From JBBEAM01 sp040882845 (GTDB taxonomy: Bacteria > Pseudomonadota > Alphaproteobacteria > Kiloniellales > DSM-21159), in the NCBI GenBank assembly GCA_040882845.1, contig JBBEAM010000009.1:496001-560000 (forward strand): a stretch of DNA of 64,000 bases, read 5' to 3'. This document shows positions 37,732 to 47,682 of the stretch, in pieces. The translations under genes and the position numbers were made by a program. Position 1 is the stretch's first letter; the number at the start of each line of letters is the position of its first letter. The notes under the pieces were generated by a model. The model worked only from the letters and a program-made list of their open reading frames with translations. It made no database searches and was not told where the DNA came from.

Positions 37732-37896
37732 TCAGGGTCCCATGCGGCGCAGGAAATCGCCCGCCGCGCGGCAGCGCCCCCAGCTATCGGGGCAGAGCCA
37801 ATTGAAGACCGTATCGCCGCCCAATGCCGAGATATCGACTGCAAAGAAGCCGAACGCCGCCACAGCAATCAGAAGCAACAAAAATCCCTTGGCCAT
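37732..37896 (-). CDS. Small single-pass membrane protein, hypothetical
   Basis: A 54-residue frame with a hydrophobic N-terminal segment (GFLLLLIAVAAFGFFAV) and a short tail containing two Cys and two Trp (NWLCPDSWGRCR). The start ATG 37896 has GAGGG/GGAACG upstream. It ends 79 bases before the MFS start, in the same direction, and could be co-transcribed with it. I do not recognise a family. The hydrophobic segment could be a signal anchor, and the CPDSWGRC stretch a small disulfide loop. Confidence 0.5.
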   Translation of the reverse strand: MAKGFLLLLIAVAAFGFFAVDISALGGDTVFNWLCPDSWGRCRAAGDFLRRMGP

Positions 37897-37976
37897 CGTT
37901 CCACGACCCTCGTCGACGCGTTCCCTCCGGAAAGCCTAGCTCTGCGGAGATTACCGAAGAGTGAAGCACGCGCCCG

Positions 37977-40229
<2,253 letters not shown>

Positions 40230-40428
40230 CTAATGAACGAACTCTATTATCTGAAATCTATCGATGAGTGTTTCTCGTTGCGCGGTTCACTTCGCACGAG
40301 GCCGGACCCGGCGAGATCCTGGCGCGCGCAGGAAGTTCACCCTGGCCGCAGTGCCACCAAACTGCGCCGAGAATGCCTACCAAGGGATTAATCGATAGAA
40401 ACTATTAAGTATGCTTGCGGGAAAAGCT

Positions 40429-41058
40429 CTACCGCCGCACCCAGGAGAGCACCTTGCCGCGATCGTAGCTTGCGGGGTCCAGGTCGAGGAAGCTCGAGAT
40501 CCTCTCGATCTGCGGCTCGGGGGCGCCGCGGAGCTCCTCGAAGGCGACGGTCAGGTAGCCGCGCTGCAAGGCCAGCAGGTCGCCGAACAGCTTGCTGTAG
40601 ATCGCCTTAGCGCCCTCGCTGCCCAGATAGGGCTGCCAGGCGCGGCGCCGGCGGGTGGTCTCGATATCCGCCAGTCGCCGCGTGACGACCAGGAAGTCGG
40701 GTTTCCAGGCCTCGCTGACCTCGGGAAGGAAAAATGCCAGATGCGGCAGCTTGATCGCCAGGCCGCGCCACCCGCCCTGCTGCGCCTTTTCCTCCTCTTC
40801 ACGGGACCACGCGGCGAGCCTGCCCTGCAGAGCCTTGCGGTCGAGCCCCGGCTTGTAGGCCAGCTTGGCCTCCTCCATGCAGGGCAGGACGATGTCGCGC
40901 AGGGCGTTGGGCTCGTAGGATATCGGCGTGCGCTCGTCGTAGGTGATCCAATGGGAGGGACAGGTGTAGAAGCCCATCCGTTCCAGGATGCCCGCCATCG
41001 CGCTGGTGCCGCTGGCCCAGGCACCGAGGATCACCACCTTCTGCATGATCTTGCGCAT
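40429..41058 (-). CDS. Sulfotransferase-like P-loop protein
   Basis: 209 residues. The N-terminal loop VVILGAWASGTSAMAGILERMGF is the PAPS 5'-phosphosulfate-binding (P-loop-like) motif of the sulfotransferase superfamily. The 3' part has FEELRGAPEPQIERISSFLDLDP, the family's late helix, as in many prokaryotic sulfotransferases. The central DFLVVTRRLADIE fits the 3'-phosphate site. I start at ATG 41058 rather than 41082 because the core motif starts at residue 8. It lies 59 bases downstream of the DoxX gene in the same direction, so it may be the last gene of the bufferin-type operon. Its acceptor is unknown. Confidence 0.7.
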   Translation of the reverse strand: MRKIMQKVVILGAWASGTSAMAGILERMGFYTCPSHWITYDERTPISYEPNALRDIVLPCMEEAKLAYKPGLDRKALQGRLAAWSREEEEKAQQGGWRGLAIKLPHLAFFLPEVSEAWKPDFLVVTRRLADIETTRRRRAWQPYLGSEGAKAIYSKLFGDLLALQRGYLTVAFEELRGAPEPQIERISSFLDLDPASYDRGKVLSWVRR

Positions 41059-41117
41059 AAAGGCTTCTTCTAGCGAAGGCAAGATGCCTCTGCCGTGCCG
41101 GCGGAGCTAGGCGCGCT

Positions 41118-41618
41118 TTAGCGCCCGCCGCGGAAGAAGACCCGGTCCAGACTGAGCTTTCCGGGACCAACGACGATCAGCAAGGCCAGGATCAGCATCC
41201 AGAGGTAGTGGACCGGATTGGCGATGCCGTTCTCGATCCCCTGGGGAGTCGCACCGACGATCCACTGGATCGTCATGGTCATGATCAGCAGCCCAGTCGC
41301 AGACAAGCGGCTTAGGAGACCGAGCGTCAGCAGCAGGGGAAGCACAAGCTCTGCACCGGTGGTCAGCGGCGCGGCGAGGGACGCCGGAAGGAAAGGAACG
41401 GGATGGATGCTGGAGAAGAGAAACTCCTGGCTGCCCCAGTTCTGCACCCGCGCCCAGCCGGAATCGAAGAAGACCTTGGCCATCCAGACCCGGGCGAGCA
41501 GCAGCACGACGGGTCGGGCATAGCCGTCGAGGGCCGCGCGCAGCGGCTCGAAGGACGACGCCAAGGCGCTCAAGGCGCCGCGCGCCCGAACGTTGATGTT
41601 GACAGTGGAATCGGACAT
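41118..41618 (-). CDS. DoxX-family membrane protein of the bufferin-type operon
   Basis: 166 residues with four hydrophobic segments (PVVLLLARVWMAKVFFDSGW; LTTGAELVLPLLLTLGLLSRL; ATGLLIMTMTIQWIV; HYLWMLILALLIVV). DoxX proteins of this size are the usual fourth member of DUF2282-DUF692-DUF2063 operons. Its role there is unproven; export or membrane placement of the modified peptide has been suggested. It is 24 bases downstream of the DUF2063 gene. Confidence 0.85.
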   Translation of the reverse strand: MSDSTVNINVRARGALSALASSFEPLRAALDGYARPVVLLLARVWMAKVFFDSGWARVQNWGSQEFLFSSIHPVPFLPASLAAPLTTGAELVLPLLLTLGLLSRLSATGLLIMTMTIQWIVGATPQGIENGIANPVHYLWMLILALLIVVGPGKLSLDRVFFRGGR

Positions 41619-41642
41619 CTCTTTTCCCTTGGTTTCGGCCGG

Positions 41643-42398
41643 TCAGGCCGGAAGTTCGGGCCGCGTGAAGGTGGCGCGCGCCAGGTGGTCGGCCAGCGCC
41701 GCTTGCAGGTCGAAGCCGGCTTCCTCGGCAAAGGCGGCTTCCGCCGCCTCGTCGAGGGTCATGCCGGCGGCGAGGGCCAGCAGCAGCGCCGCATCGCCCG
41801 GCGGGGCCAGGCGCTGCAGGATCGCTCCCTCGGCGCTGCGGGTGACCAGCACGGTCTCGGCGCCAAGGGCTACGCCGGGGCCGAGCTTCTCGGCCTGCCA
41901 GAGCCGGAAGATGGCGTAGTCGCTTTCGATCAGACGGGTGGCGGGATGCAGCGGCAACCGCAGGCCGCCGAAGCTTTCCGGCGGCAGGCCCTGCAGGCTC
42001 TGCGCGGTGAGGATCGGCGCGTCGGCGGCGAACAGCGTTTCGTTGCGGGCCCATTCCAGCCGGGCGAGTTCGGCGAAGAAGACGTCGCCCTTGGTATGGG
42101 TGAAGACGCCCAGAAATTCCGCCATCTCGCCGCCGTAGCTCAGCAACTGGGGCAGCCGCGGCGGATGCGCGGCGATATAGGCGCGCGCCAGGATCCGGAA
42201 GTTGTCCGCGCTCAGCAGGCGCTGCAGCGCGGGATAGGCGGCCGCCAGGACGCCGGTCAAGGAGCCGAAGCTGTTGTTGCGATAGACGGCGAGGCGTTCC
42301 GCCGGAGCGATGCCGCGGGCCTCGATGGCGCGCAGAGCCTCCGTATCCTCGCCCTGCAGCACTGCCCGGCGGAAAGCGTTTTGCAGCTCAGCCAGCAT
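41643..42398 (-). CDS. DUF2063/HvfC-type partner of the MNIO enzyme
   Basis: 251 residues. The N-terminal DUF2063 domain contains IAPAERLAVYRNNSFGSLTGVLAAAYPAL and YIAAHPPRLPQLLSYGGEMAEFL, both signature. The C-terminal 130 residues match the HvfC/BufC C-terminal domain. In MNIO systems this protein binds the precursor and the DUF692 enzyme. The start overlaps the MNIO gene by 11 bases, so translation is coupled. Confidence 0.87.
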   Translation of the reverse strand: MLAELQNAFRRAVLQGEDTEALRAIEARGIAPAERLAVYRNNSFGSLTGVLAAAYPALQRLLSADNFRILARAYIAAHPPRLPQLLSYGGEMAEFLGVFTHTKGDVFFAELARLEWARNETLFAADAPILTAQSLQGLPPESFGGLRLPLHPATRLIESDYAIFRLWQAEKLGPGVALGAETVLVTRSAEGAILQRLAPPGDAALLLALAAGMTLDEAAEAAFAEEAGFDLQAALADHLARATFTRPELPA

Positions 42399-43293
42399 GG
42401 CGGCGGCTCCCCGCGGTTTGGCGGTCGAGGGCGGCCTGCGCCAAGCCGGCTTCCTCCAGCAAGACTGCGAGCGCCGGGATCGCGCTATCCCACTCCACCA
42501 GAACTGGAACCGGACCGCAGCGCGCCAGCGCCGAGTCGAGCAGGCGCCAGACCGGGGGCGGCACGCGGCTGCCGTGGTCGTCGATCAGCAGGCGCCGGCC
42601 CTCGACCTCGGTCACGGCATGGCCGGCGATGTGAATCTCGCCGACGCTCCCCGCCGGCAGGGCGTCGAGATAGGTCTCGGCGTCCTGGCCGTGATTTTCG
42701 GCCGTCACATGGACGTTGTTGACATCGAGCAGCAGGCCGCAGCCGCTGCGTCTCACGGCCTCGGCGAGGAACTCGGCCTCGCTCATCTCGGAAGCCGCGA
42801 AGGTCAGGTAGCTCGAGGGATTCTCGATCAGGATGCGCCGGCCGAAGGCTTCCTGCGCGCGCGCGATATTGCGGCAGAGGACGCCCAGCGCTTCCTCGGT
42901 ATAGGGCAGCGGCAGCAGGTCGTTGAGATAGGTGCCCTGGTTCACGGACCAGGAGACATGCTCCGAGACCTCTCCGGGCTGAATGGCGTCGAAGAGCTCT
43001 GCGAGACGGGCGAGATGCGCGCCATCCAGGCCCTCGGCGGAGCCCAGCGACAGACCGACGCCATGGCAGGAGATCGGATAGTCGGCGCGGATCCGTTCCA
43101 GGGCGCGGCGGCGCGGGCCGCCAGCACCAAGGAAATTCTCGGAATGCACTTCCAGCCAGGAGACCTCCGGTCGGCCCGACAGGAAATCGGGGAGATGCGG
43201 ATGGCGCAGCCCGATCCCCGCAGCGGAGGGGATCGGGCCGACAGCCCGGGCAGCGCCGAATTCGCTCGGCGCCGCGCTGCTTTGGGATGTCAT
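42388..43293 (-). CDS. DUF692 multinuclear non-heme iron oxidative (MNIO) enzyme, BufB type
   Basis: A 301-residue TIM-barrel enzyme. Metal-binding and active-site segments are visible: IGLRHPHLPDFL, WLEVHSENF, HGVGLSLGSAEG, SEHVSW, LLLDVNNVHVTAEN and EIHIAGH, then LIDDHGSRV and VLVEWDS. MNIO enzymes oxidise Cys residues of a ribosomal precursor; in bufferin systems they install thiooxazole rings that bind copper. ATG 43293 has GGAAGGCGCA upstream; the frame extends to 43518 across the precursor gene and is not real there. Confidence 0.92.
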   Translation of the reverse strand: MTSQSSAAPSEFGAARAVGPIPSAAGIGLRHPHLPDFLSGRPEVSWLEVHSENFLGAGGPRRRALERIRADYPISCHGVGLSLGSAEGLDGAHLARLAELFDAIQPGEVSEHVSWSVNQGTYLNDLLPLPYTEEALGVLCRNIARAQEAFGRRILIENPSSYLTFAASEMSEAEFLAEAVRRSGCGLLLDVNNVHVTAENHGQDAETYLDALPAGSVGEIHIAGHAVTEVEGRRLLIDDHGSRVPPPVWRLLDSALARCGPVPVLVEWDSAIPALAVLLEEAGLAQAALDRQTAGSRRHAG

Positions 43294-43328
43294 CTGCGCC
43301 TTCCGGCTTTTCTTGGAACCGATCGGCC

Positions 43329-43628
43329 TTAGCTGGACTTCATCTCGTTCATGCCCTCGAAGGGCTCGAGCTGACCCTTTGCCTCGGTGCAGGCAGCCTC
43401 GGACTCGACGGCCTTCCAATCGCCGCCGTCGAAATCCTTGGTCGCGTGACCGGCGCAGGAATGCGTGCCGGCGGCGTTGGCGCAGTCGTTCTCGCCGGCC
43501 TTGGCGATGCCGTAGCACTTCACGCCATCGGCGGCGAGCGCGGCCGGGGCGAGGGACAGGCCGCCAACGGCGACGGCACTGGCCAGGGCGAAGGCAGCGG
43601 TGGTGGCGCTGAATTTCTTATCGAACAT
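43329..43628 (-). CDS. DUF2282 bufferin-type RiPP precursor
   Basis: A 99-residue secreted peptide. The signal peptide spans residues 1-32 (cleavage likely at ALA/ADG). The mature peptide has four Cys at 38, 49, 58 and 80, in the contexts KCYG, NDCAN, HSCAGH and AACTEA, which is the DUF2282 pattern. GAGAGGAGAACCCC lies just before the ATG. The next genes encode the modifying MNIO enzyme and its partner, 35 bases downstream. By analogy with bufferin 1, the two central Cys would be converted to copper-binding heterocycles and the product exported to buffer periplasmic copper. Unmodified function is unknown. Confidence 0.88.
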   Translation of the reverse strand: MFDKKFSATTAAFALASAVAVGGLSLAPAALAADGVKCYGIAKAGENDCANAAGTHSCAGHATKDFDGGDWKAVESEAACTEAKGQLEPFEGMNEMKSS

Positions 43629-43661
43629 CTGGGGTTCTCCTCTCTCACAGTGTTCATGGAT

Positions 43662-43677
43662 GCGGCTTATACGCCGC
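43662..43677. repeat. Small inverted repeat upstream of the bufferin precursor gene
   Basis: GCGGC-TTATAC-GCCGC, 34 bases upstream of the precursor start. It could be a regulator site or an mRNA 5' hairpin. I do not see a clear SigF-like promoter, which controls related operons in Caulobacter. Confidence 0.3.
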
Positions 43678-43753
43678 ACGCCCTGAAAGTGCGCCTGCCC
43701 CCAGGAAGAGGCGAATCACGTCCAATCACAAAGATGTGGAAGGAAAGAGAGCG

Positions 43754-43776
43754 GCAGGGCTCGAAGCCGGCCCTGC
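43754..43776 (-). terminator. Weak hairpin terminator of the M24 peptidase gene
   Basis: GCAGGGC and GCCCTGC arms with a 9-base loop. It overlaps the last base of the peptidase stop region and is followed on the transcribed strand by CGCTCTCTTTCC. The U tract is imperfect, so strength is doubtful. Confidence 0.4.
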
Positions 43777-44948
43777 TAAATGATTGGAATCTCTGCCGGG
43801 GCACGGCGGCTGAGATAGTGGGCGCCGTCCTCGCGAATCACGAGGTTCTCTTCGTGCACCATCACTTTGCCCGGCGCGAAGGACAGACCCGGCTCCAGGG
43901 TCAGCACCATACCCGGCTGCAGTACGGTGCTGTCGTCCGGGCGGTTCGAGGGCCACTCTGTGAGCTGCATGCCGAGGCCATGACCCATGCGGCCGACGTC
44001 GTTGCCCTCCGGCGCCCCGCCGGCGCTCAGGATGTCCTGCATCGCCTGATAGACGCCCGCCGCCGTGGCGCCGGGGCGCGCCGCGGCGAATCCGGCGTCG
44101 GTCGCCCGATACAGCAGACGGTAGGCGTTGCGCACCTCTTCCGCGGCGCGGCCGAAGGCGTAGTTGCGGTCGAAGTCGCAGAAGTAGCCGTCGAACACCG
44201 CGCCGGTGTCGAGGATCAGCACGTCGCCCGCCTCGGTCGGACGATCCCCCGGCGGCGAGATGATATCTCCGTAGCCGCCCGGTCCCGCGCCGCCGACCAG
44301 ATAGGAGACATCGTCGGCACCGCGCTCCAGGCAGGCGATCTTGAAGCGGCGGAAGATCTCGACCTCGCTCATGCCCACGGCCAGCAGCTTCGGCAAGTCC
44401 TCGAACACACCCGAAACGAGATCGCAGATATGCGCGATCTTGGCGATCTCCGCCTCCGACTTGACCGCCCGCAGATCGATCAGGATCCGCGTCGCATCGG
44501 CGATCTCCACCTCCGGCAGCAGCTCCAGAAGCTTGCGGAAGTCGGCCTGGGGCATGCGCAGGTGGGTTTCCGGCCCCTGCAGCATGCCGAGCCTTGCCTG
44601 CCGACCGGCCAGCTCACGCAGCGTCTCGGCCAGCAGGGATACCCCCTCGTCCCTGGGCTGCGGCGAGGACCAAGTGCGGATGTCATCCAGCCAAGTGCGG
44701 CGCATGCAGGCGGCGCCGATGGTCGGGATCACCGCCACCGGCTTGCCGGCGGCCGGAAGGATCAGGAACCAGGGCCGGGTCGGGCTCTGCCAGAACTGGG
44801 TCAGGTAGCCGGTGAAGTAGCGGACCTCCGGCTCGGTGGTCAGCAACAGGGCGGAGAGCCCCTGCTCGGCCATTGCGGCCTGCGCCTTGGCGGTACGCGC
44901 CTCGAACTCCTCAGGCGGAAAGCCGCGCGGCGGCACCTTGTCAGCCAT
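43776..44948 (-). CDS. M24-family Xaa-Pro aminopeptidase-like hydrolase
   Basis: A 390-residue creatinase/aminopeptidase P fold protein. The N-terminal domain spans residues 1-150 and the pita-bread metallopeptidase domain 160-390. Metal ligands are readable: Asp in LILDTGAVFDG, Asp in CDFDR, His in RMGHGLGM, Glu in TLEPG and Glu in HEENLVI. The family includes Xaa-Pro peptidases, creatinase and ectoine hydrolase (DoeA); the sequence near the active site fits the general Xaa-Pro peptidase/creatinase group, and I cannot choose further. It is divergent from the TauD gene, with a 99-base gap. Confidence 0.85.
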   Translation of the reverse strand: MADKVPPRGFPPEEFEARTAKAQAAMAEQGLSALLLTTEPEVRYFTGYLTQFWQSPTRPWFLILPAAGKPVAVIPTIGAACMRRTWLDDIRTWSSPQPRDEGVSLLAETLRELAGRQARLGMLQGPETHLRMPQADFRKLLELLPEVEIADATRILIDLRAVKSEAEIAKIAHICDLVSGVFEDLPKLLAVGMSEVEIFRRFKIACLERGADDVSYLVGGAGPGGYGDIISPPGDRPTEAGDVLILDTGAVFDGYFCDFDRNYAFGRAAEEVRNAYRLLYRATDAGFAAARPGATAAGVYQAMQDILSAGGAPEGNDVGRMGHGLGMQLTEWPSNRPDDSTVLQPGMVLTLEPGLSFAPGKVMVHEENLVIREDGAHYLSRRAPAEIPII

Positions 44949-45047
44949 CGTCCCGAGATCTCATGTTTCCCCCAGAATAGTCCGGATTCACCTTGGCATC
45001 GGCGTGGGAAAAATACGAGGCTAAGCTCCCTGGAAACTGGAGGTGCC

Positions 45048-45893
45048 ATGCAGATCACTCCCGTCACCGGCAACATCGGCGCGGAGATCGCCGGGCTCGA
45101 CCTCTCCAAGCCGCTCTCCGAGCAGGATAGCGAGGCTCTGCGCAACGCCCTCGACACCTACCTGGTGCTCTTCATCCCCGGGCAGGAGATCGACCGCCAG
45201 CGGCAGAAGGAGGTCACCGAGATCTTCGGCCCGCTCTGCCAGCTGCCCTACGTCGAGCCGATGCCCGAGGACGACCTCGTCATCGCGGTGCTGAAGGAGG
45301 CCGACGAGATCAACGTCGGCGTTTTCGGCGGCGACTGGCATTCGGACTTCTCCTTCCTCGAGAAGCCGCCCGCCGGCTCCCTGCTGCACGCCAAGGAGCT
45401 GCCGCCCTATGGCGGCGATACGCTGTGGTCCAACCAGGTGCGTGCCTACGAGACCCTGCCCGACGATCTCAAGCGCCTGGTCGAAGGCAAGCGGGCCGTG
45501 CACCTCGGCGCGCCCTATGGCGTCAAGCACGCGCCGCCGGAGGAGGCCCGTTCCGGCCGCTCGATCAAGATGTCGCGCGGCGATCCCACGGCGGACGAGG
45601 AGCGCTTCCACCCAGCGGTGCGCACCCACCCCCGTTCGGGCAAGCGGGCGCTGTTCCTCAATCCGATCTACACCACCCGCTTCGAGGATATGAGCGTCGA
45701 GGAGAGCGCGCCCCATCTTGACCGGCTCTACCGGCACATGACCCGGCCGGAGTTCGGCTGCCGCCACCGCTGGAGCCTTGGCGACCTGGTGATCTGGGAC
45801 AACCGCACGACGCTGCACTACGCGGTCAACGACTACGACGGGTATCGAAGGCTGCTGACCCGTACCACCTTCGCCGGCGAGCGGCCGGTGTAG
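45048..45893 (+). CDS. TauD/TfdA-family 2-oxoglutarate-dependent dioxygenase
   Basis: A 281-residue Fe(II)/2-oxoglutarate oxygenase. The iron triad is His98-x-Asp100 (GDWHSDFSF) with distal His in TTLHYAVNDY near residue 255, followed by Arg in RRLLTRTTF for the 2-oxoglutarate carboxylate. Length matches TauD/TfdA. The family hydroxylates taurine, aryloxyalkanoates, sulfonates and other small acids. The ATG at 45048 has TGGAGG ten bases ahead. It runs into the next frame with an overlap of one base. The substrate is unknown. Confidence 0.87.
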   Translation: MQITPVTGNIGAEIAGLDLSKPLSEQDSEALRNALDTYLVLFIPGQEIDRQRQKEVTEIFGPLCQLPYVEPMPEDDLVIAVLKEADEINVGVFGGDWHSDFSFLEKPPAGSLLHAKELPPYGGDTLWSNQVRAYETLPDDLKRLVEGKRAVHLGAPYGVKHAPPEEARSGRSIKMSRGDPTADEERFHPAVRTHPRSGKRALFLNPIYTTRFEDMSVEESAPHLDRLYRHMTRPEFGCRHRWSLGDLVIWDNRTTLHYAVNDYDGYRRLLTRTTFAGERPV

Positions 45894-45910
45894 TGCGAGA
45901 GAAGAACCCG

Positions 45911-46180
45911 ATGACCGACGCCAGCTACGTTCTCTTCTGGGAAGCGCAGTCCGGGGCGATCGCACCGCAGGCGATGTTCGAGGAAATGGGCGTTGCTTAT
46001 GAGAAGCGGCCGGTCGATATGGAGGCCGGCGAGCACCAGACGGCCGAGTACCTCGCGATGCTGACCGTCTGGCATCCCGACAAGCCGGGCCTGTTCGCGC
46101 GCAATCCACGATTGGCAAAGCTGTGTGCGGCTGTCGAGGCGCGGCCCGCCTACGCACGCGCCCTCTCGGAGCACTTATAG
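45911..46180 (+). pseudogene. Glutathione S-transferase remnant with an internal deletion
   Basis: An open frame of 89 residues. Residues 1-52 are the GST N-terminal thioredoxin-like fold (VLFWEAQSGAIAPQAMFEEMGVAYEKRPVDM). Residues 53-89 are the GST C-terminus (MLTVWHPDKPGLFARNPRLAKL, then ARPAYARALSEHL). The middle, about 110 residues in family members, is absent in frame, joining AEYLA directly to MLTVW. The catalytic loop lies in the retained part but the H-site helices do not. It is probably non-functional or a decayed gene. It follows the TauD gene in the same direction, 17 bases away. Confidence 0.72.
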
Positions 46181-46214
46181 CCCGTGAACGGAAGGCAGTG
46201 AGGGAAGGGCGAGG

Positions 46215-47390
46215 CTAGCACGCGTGGGTGCGCTCCGGCGGAAAGGCGATGACGACCGTGGTTCCCTGCTTCGGGGTGCTGGTCATCTCCAGGTCGCCGC
46301 CGTGCAGCGCCATGAGAGACGTACAGATCGGCAGGCCGAGGCCGGTGCCCTCGTGGCCGCGGCGATAGCTCTCGGCGACCTGGCCGAAGGGCTGCAGCAC
46401 GTTATCGATGTCTTCCGCTGCGATACCGATGCCGCTGTCAGATATGGCGATGCGGCAGGCGCCCTGCGGATCGGTCTCGGCGGAGATCTTCACCTCGCCG
46501 CCTTCCGGGGTGAATTTGACCGCATTGGATAGCAGATTGAGCAGAATCTGCTGCAGATAGCGCCGATCGGCCAGCAGCCGCGGGAAAGTCTCCGGCAGCT
46601 CCAGCCGCAGGGCCACTTCCATGTTCTCGGCGCGCGGCCGCACCAGCGACAGGCTGTGCTCCAGGACTTCGCGGAGATCGACCGGCACCTCCTGAAGCCG
46701 GACCTGACCGGCCTCGATCTTCGAAAGATCGAGAACGTCGTTGATCAGGTCGAGCAACAGATTGCCTGCCTGGTTGATCATCTGCGCATAGTCCTGGCAT
46801 TTCTCCGGATGGCGCAGAGCGAAATCCTGCTGCGCCAACAGCTCTGAAAAGCCGAGGATGGAGTTGAGCGGCGTGCGCAGTTCGTGGCTCATGTTGGCAA
46901 GGAATTCCGACTTCGCCTGGTTGGCGATCTCGGCCTGCCGCTTGGCCTCAGCCATGTCTTCCTCGGCCCGCTTCAGCTCGGTGATGTCGCTTTGGATGCT
47001 GACGAAGCCGCCTTCCGTGGTGCGGCGGTCGGTGGTGTTGAGCCAGCGCCCATCCTTGAGCTGGACAATGAAGGAGCCTTGCAGTTTGCGACGGTACTCC
47101 GCCTTGCGCTGGAGGTAGGTCTCGCCGTCGCCCTGCTCGTCGCCGGTGACCACGTTGCCGCGGGCGATGTCGATCAGCCCAAGCTCCTGGAAGTGGACCC
47201 CGGGCTTCGCCTCCTCCTCGCTGTAACCGTAGAGATCGCGGAAATTCTGGTTGCAGGCGATCAGGCAGCCGTCGGGCCCGTAGAGCACGAAAGCCTCGCT
47301 GATCGCCGCCAGAGCATCGCGTAGCCGGGCCTCGGAAAGCGCGAGCGCCTGTTGGGCCTGCTCGTAATTCGAGAGTTCTTGCCTGTTCAA
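46215..47390 (-). CDS. Soluble PAS sensor histidine kinase
   Basis: 391 residues with no membrane segment. A PAS domain covers residues about 20-140 (ISEAFVLYGPDGCLIACNQNFRDLYGYSEEE), ending in IQSDITELKRAE. HisKA has His169 (NMSHELRTPLN), and the HATPase carries LLSNAVKFTPEGG, DSGIGIA and GTGLGLPI. No receiver domain and no response regulator next to it, so it is an orphan. The cytoplasmic PAS suggests an internal signal. It shares the NMSHELRTPLN catalytic segment with the kinase at 37977-40229, as is usual for the HisKA family. Confidence 0.9.
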   Translation of the reverse strand: MNRQELSNYEQAQQALALSEARLRDALAAISEAFVLYGPDGCLIACNQNFRDLYGYSEEEAKPGVHFQELGLIDIARGNVVTGDEQGDGETYLQRKAEYRRKLQGSFIVQLKDGRWLNTTDRRTTEGGFVSIQSDITELKRAEEDMAEAKRQAEIANQAKSEFLANMSHELRTPLNSILGFSELLAQQDFALRHPEKCQDYAQMINQAGNLLLDLINDVLDLSKIEAGQVRLQEVPVDLREVLEHSLSLVRPRAENMEVALRLELPETFPRLLADRRYLQQILLNLLSNAVKFTPEGGEVKISAETDPQGACRIAISDSGIGIAAEDIDNVLQPFGQVAESYRRGHEGTGLGLPICTSLMALHGGDLEMTSTPKQGTTVVIAFPPERTHAC

Positions 47391-47682
47391 CCTATCTCGC
47401 CCCTGGAGCCTGATCGGGCCGCTCTGAAACTGCCTGACCTGTCAACCAGCCCCTAAGCTATTCAAATAGAGCGAGATTCACGCAGGAGGCAGCATTCTAC
47501 CTAATGCGATCCTGCTCTGAGCCGCTCGACGGAATTCCGCCGCTTCCAAAGACGCGCGGAACGGCAACCATGGGTCTAACAGCGTTTGGTTAACACTCTG
47601 CAAATGCGCGGAAAATGAGGCAGGTTTCTGCTCGCCGGAGGGGTGCGGCAGGCCAGGGCCGCGGAGCTGGCACCCGTTCGGC

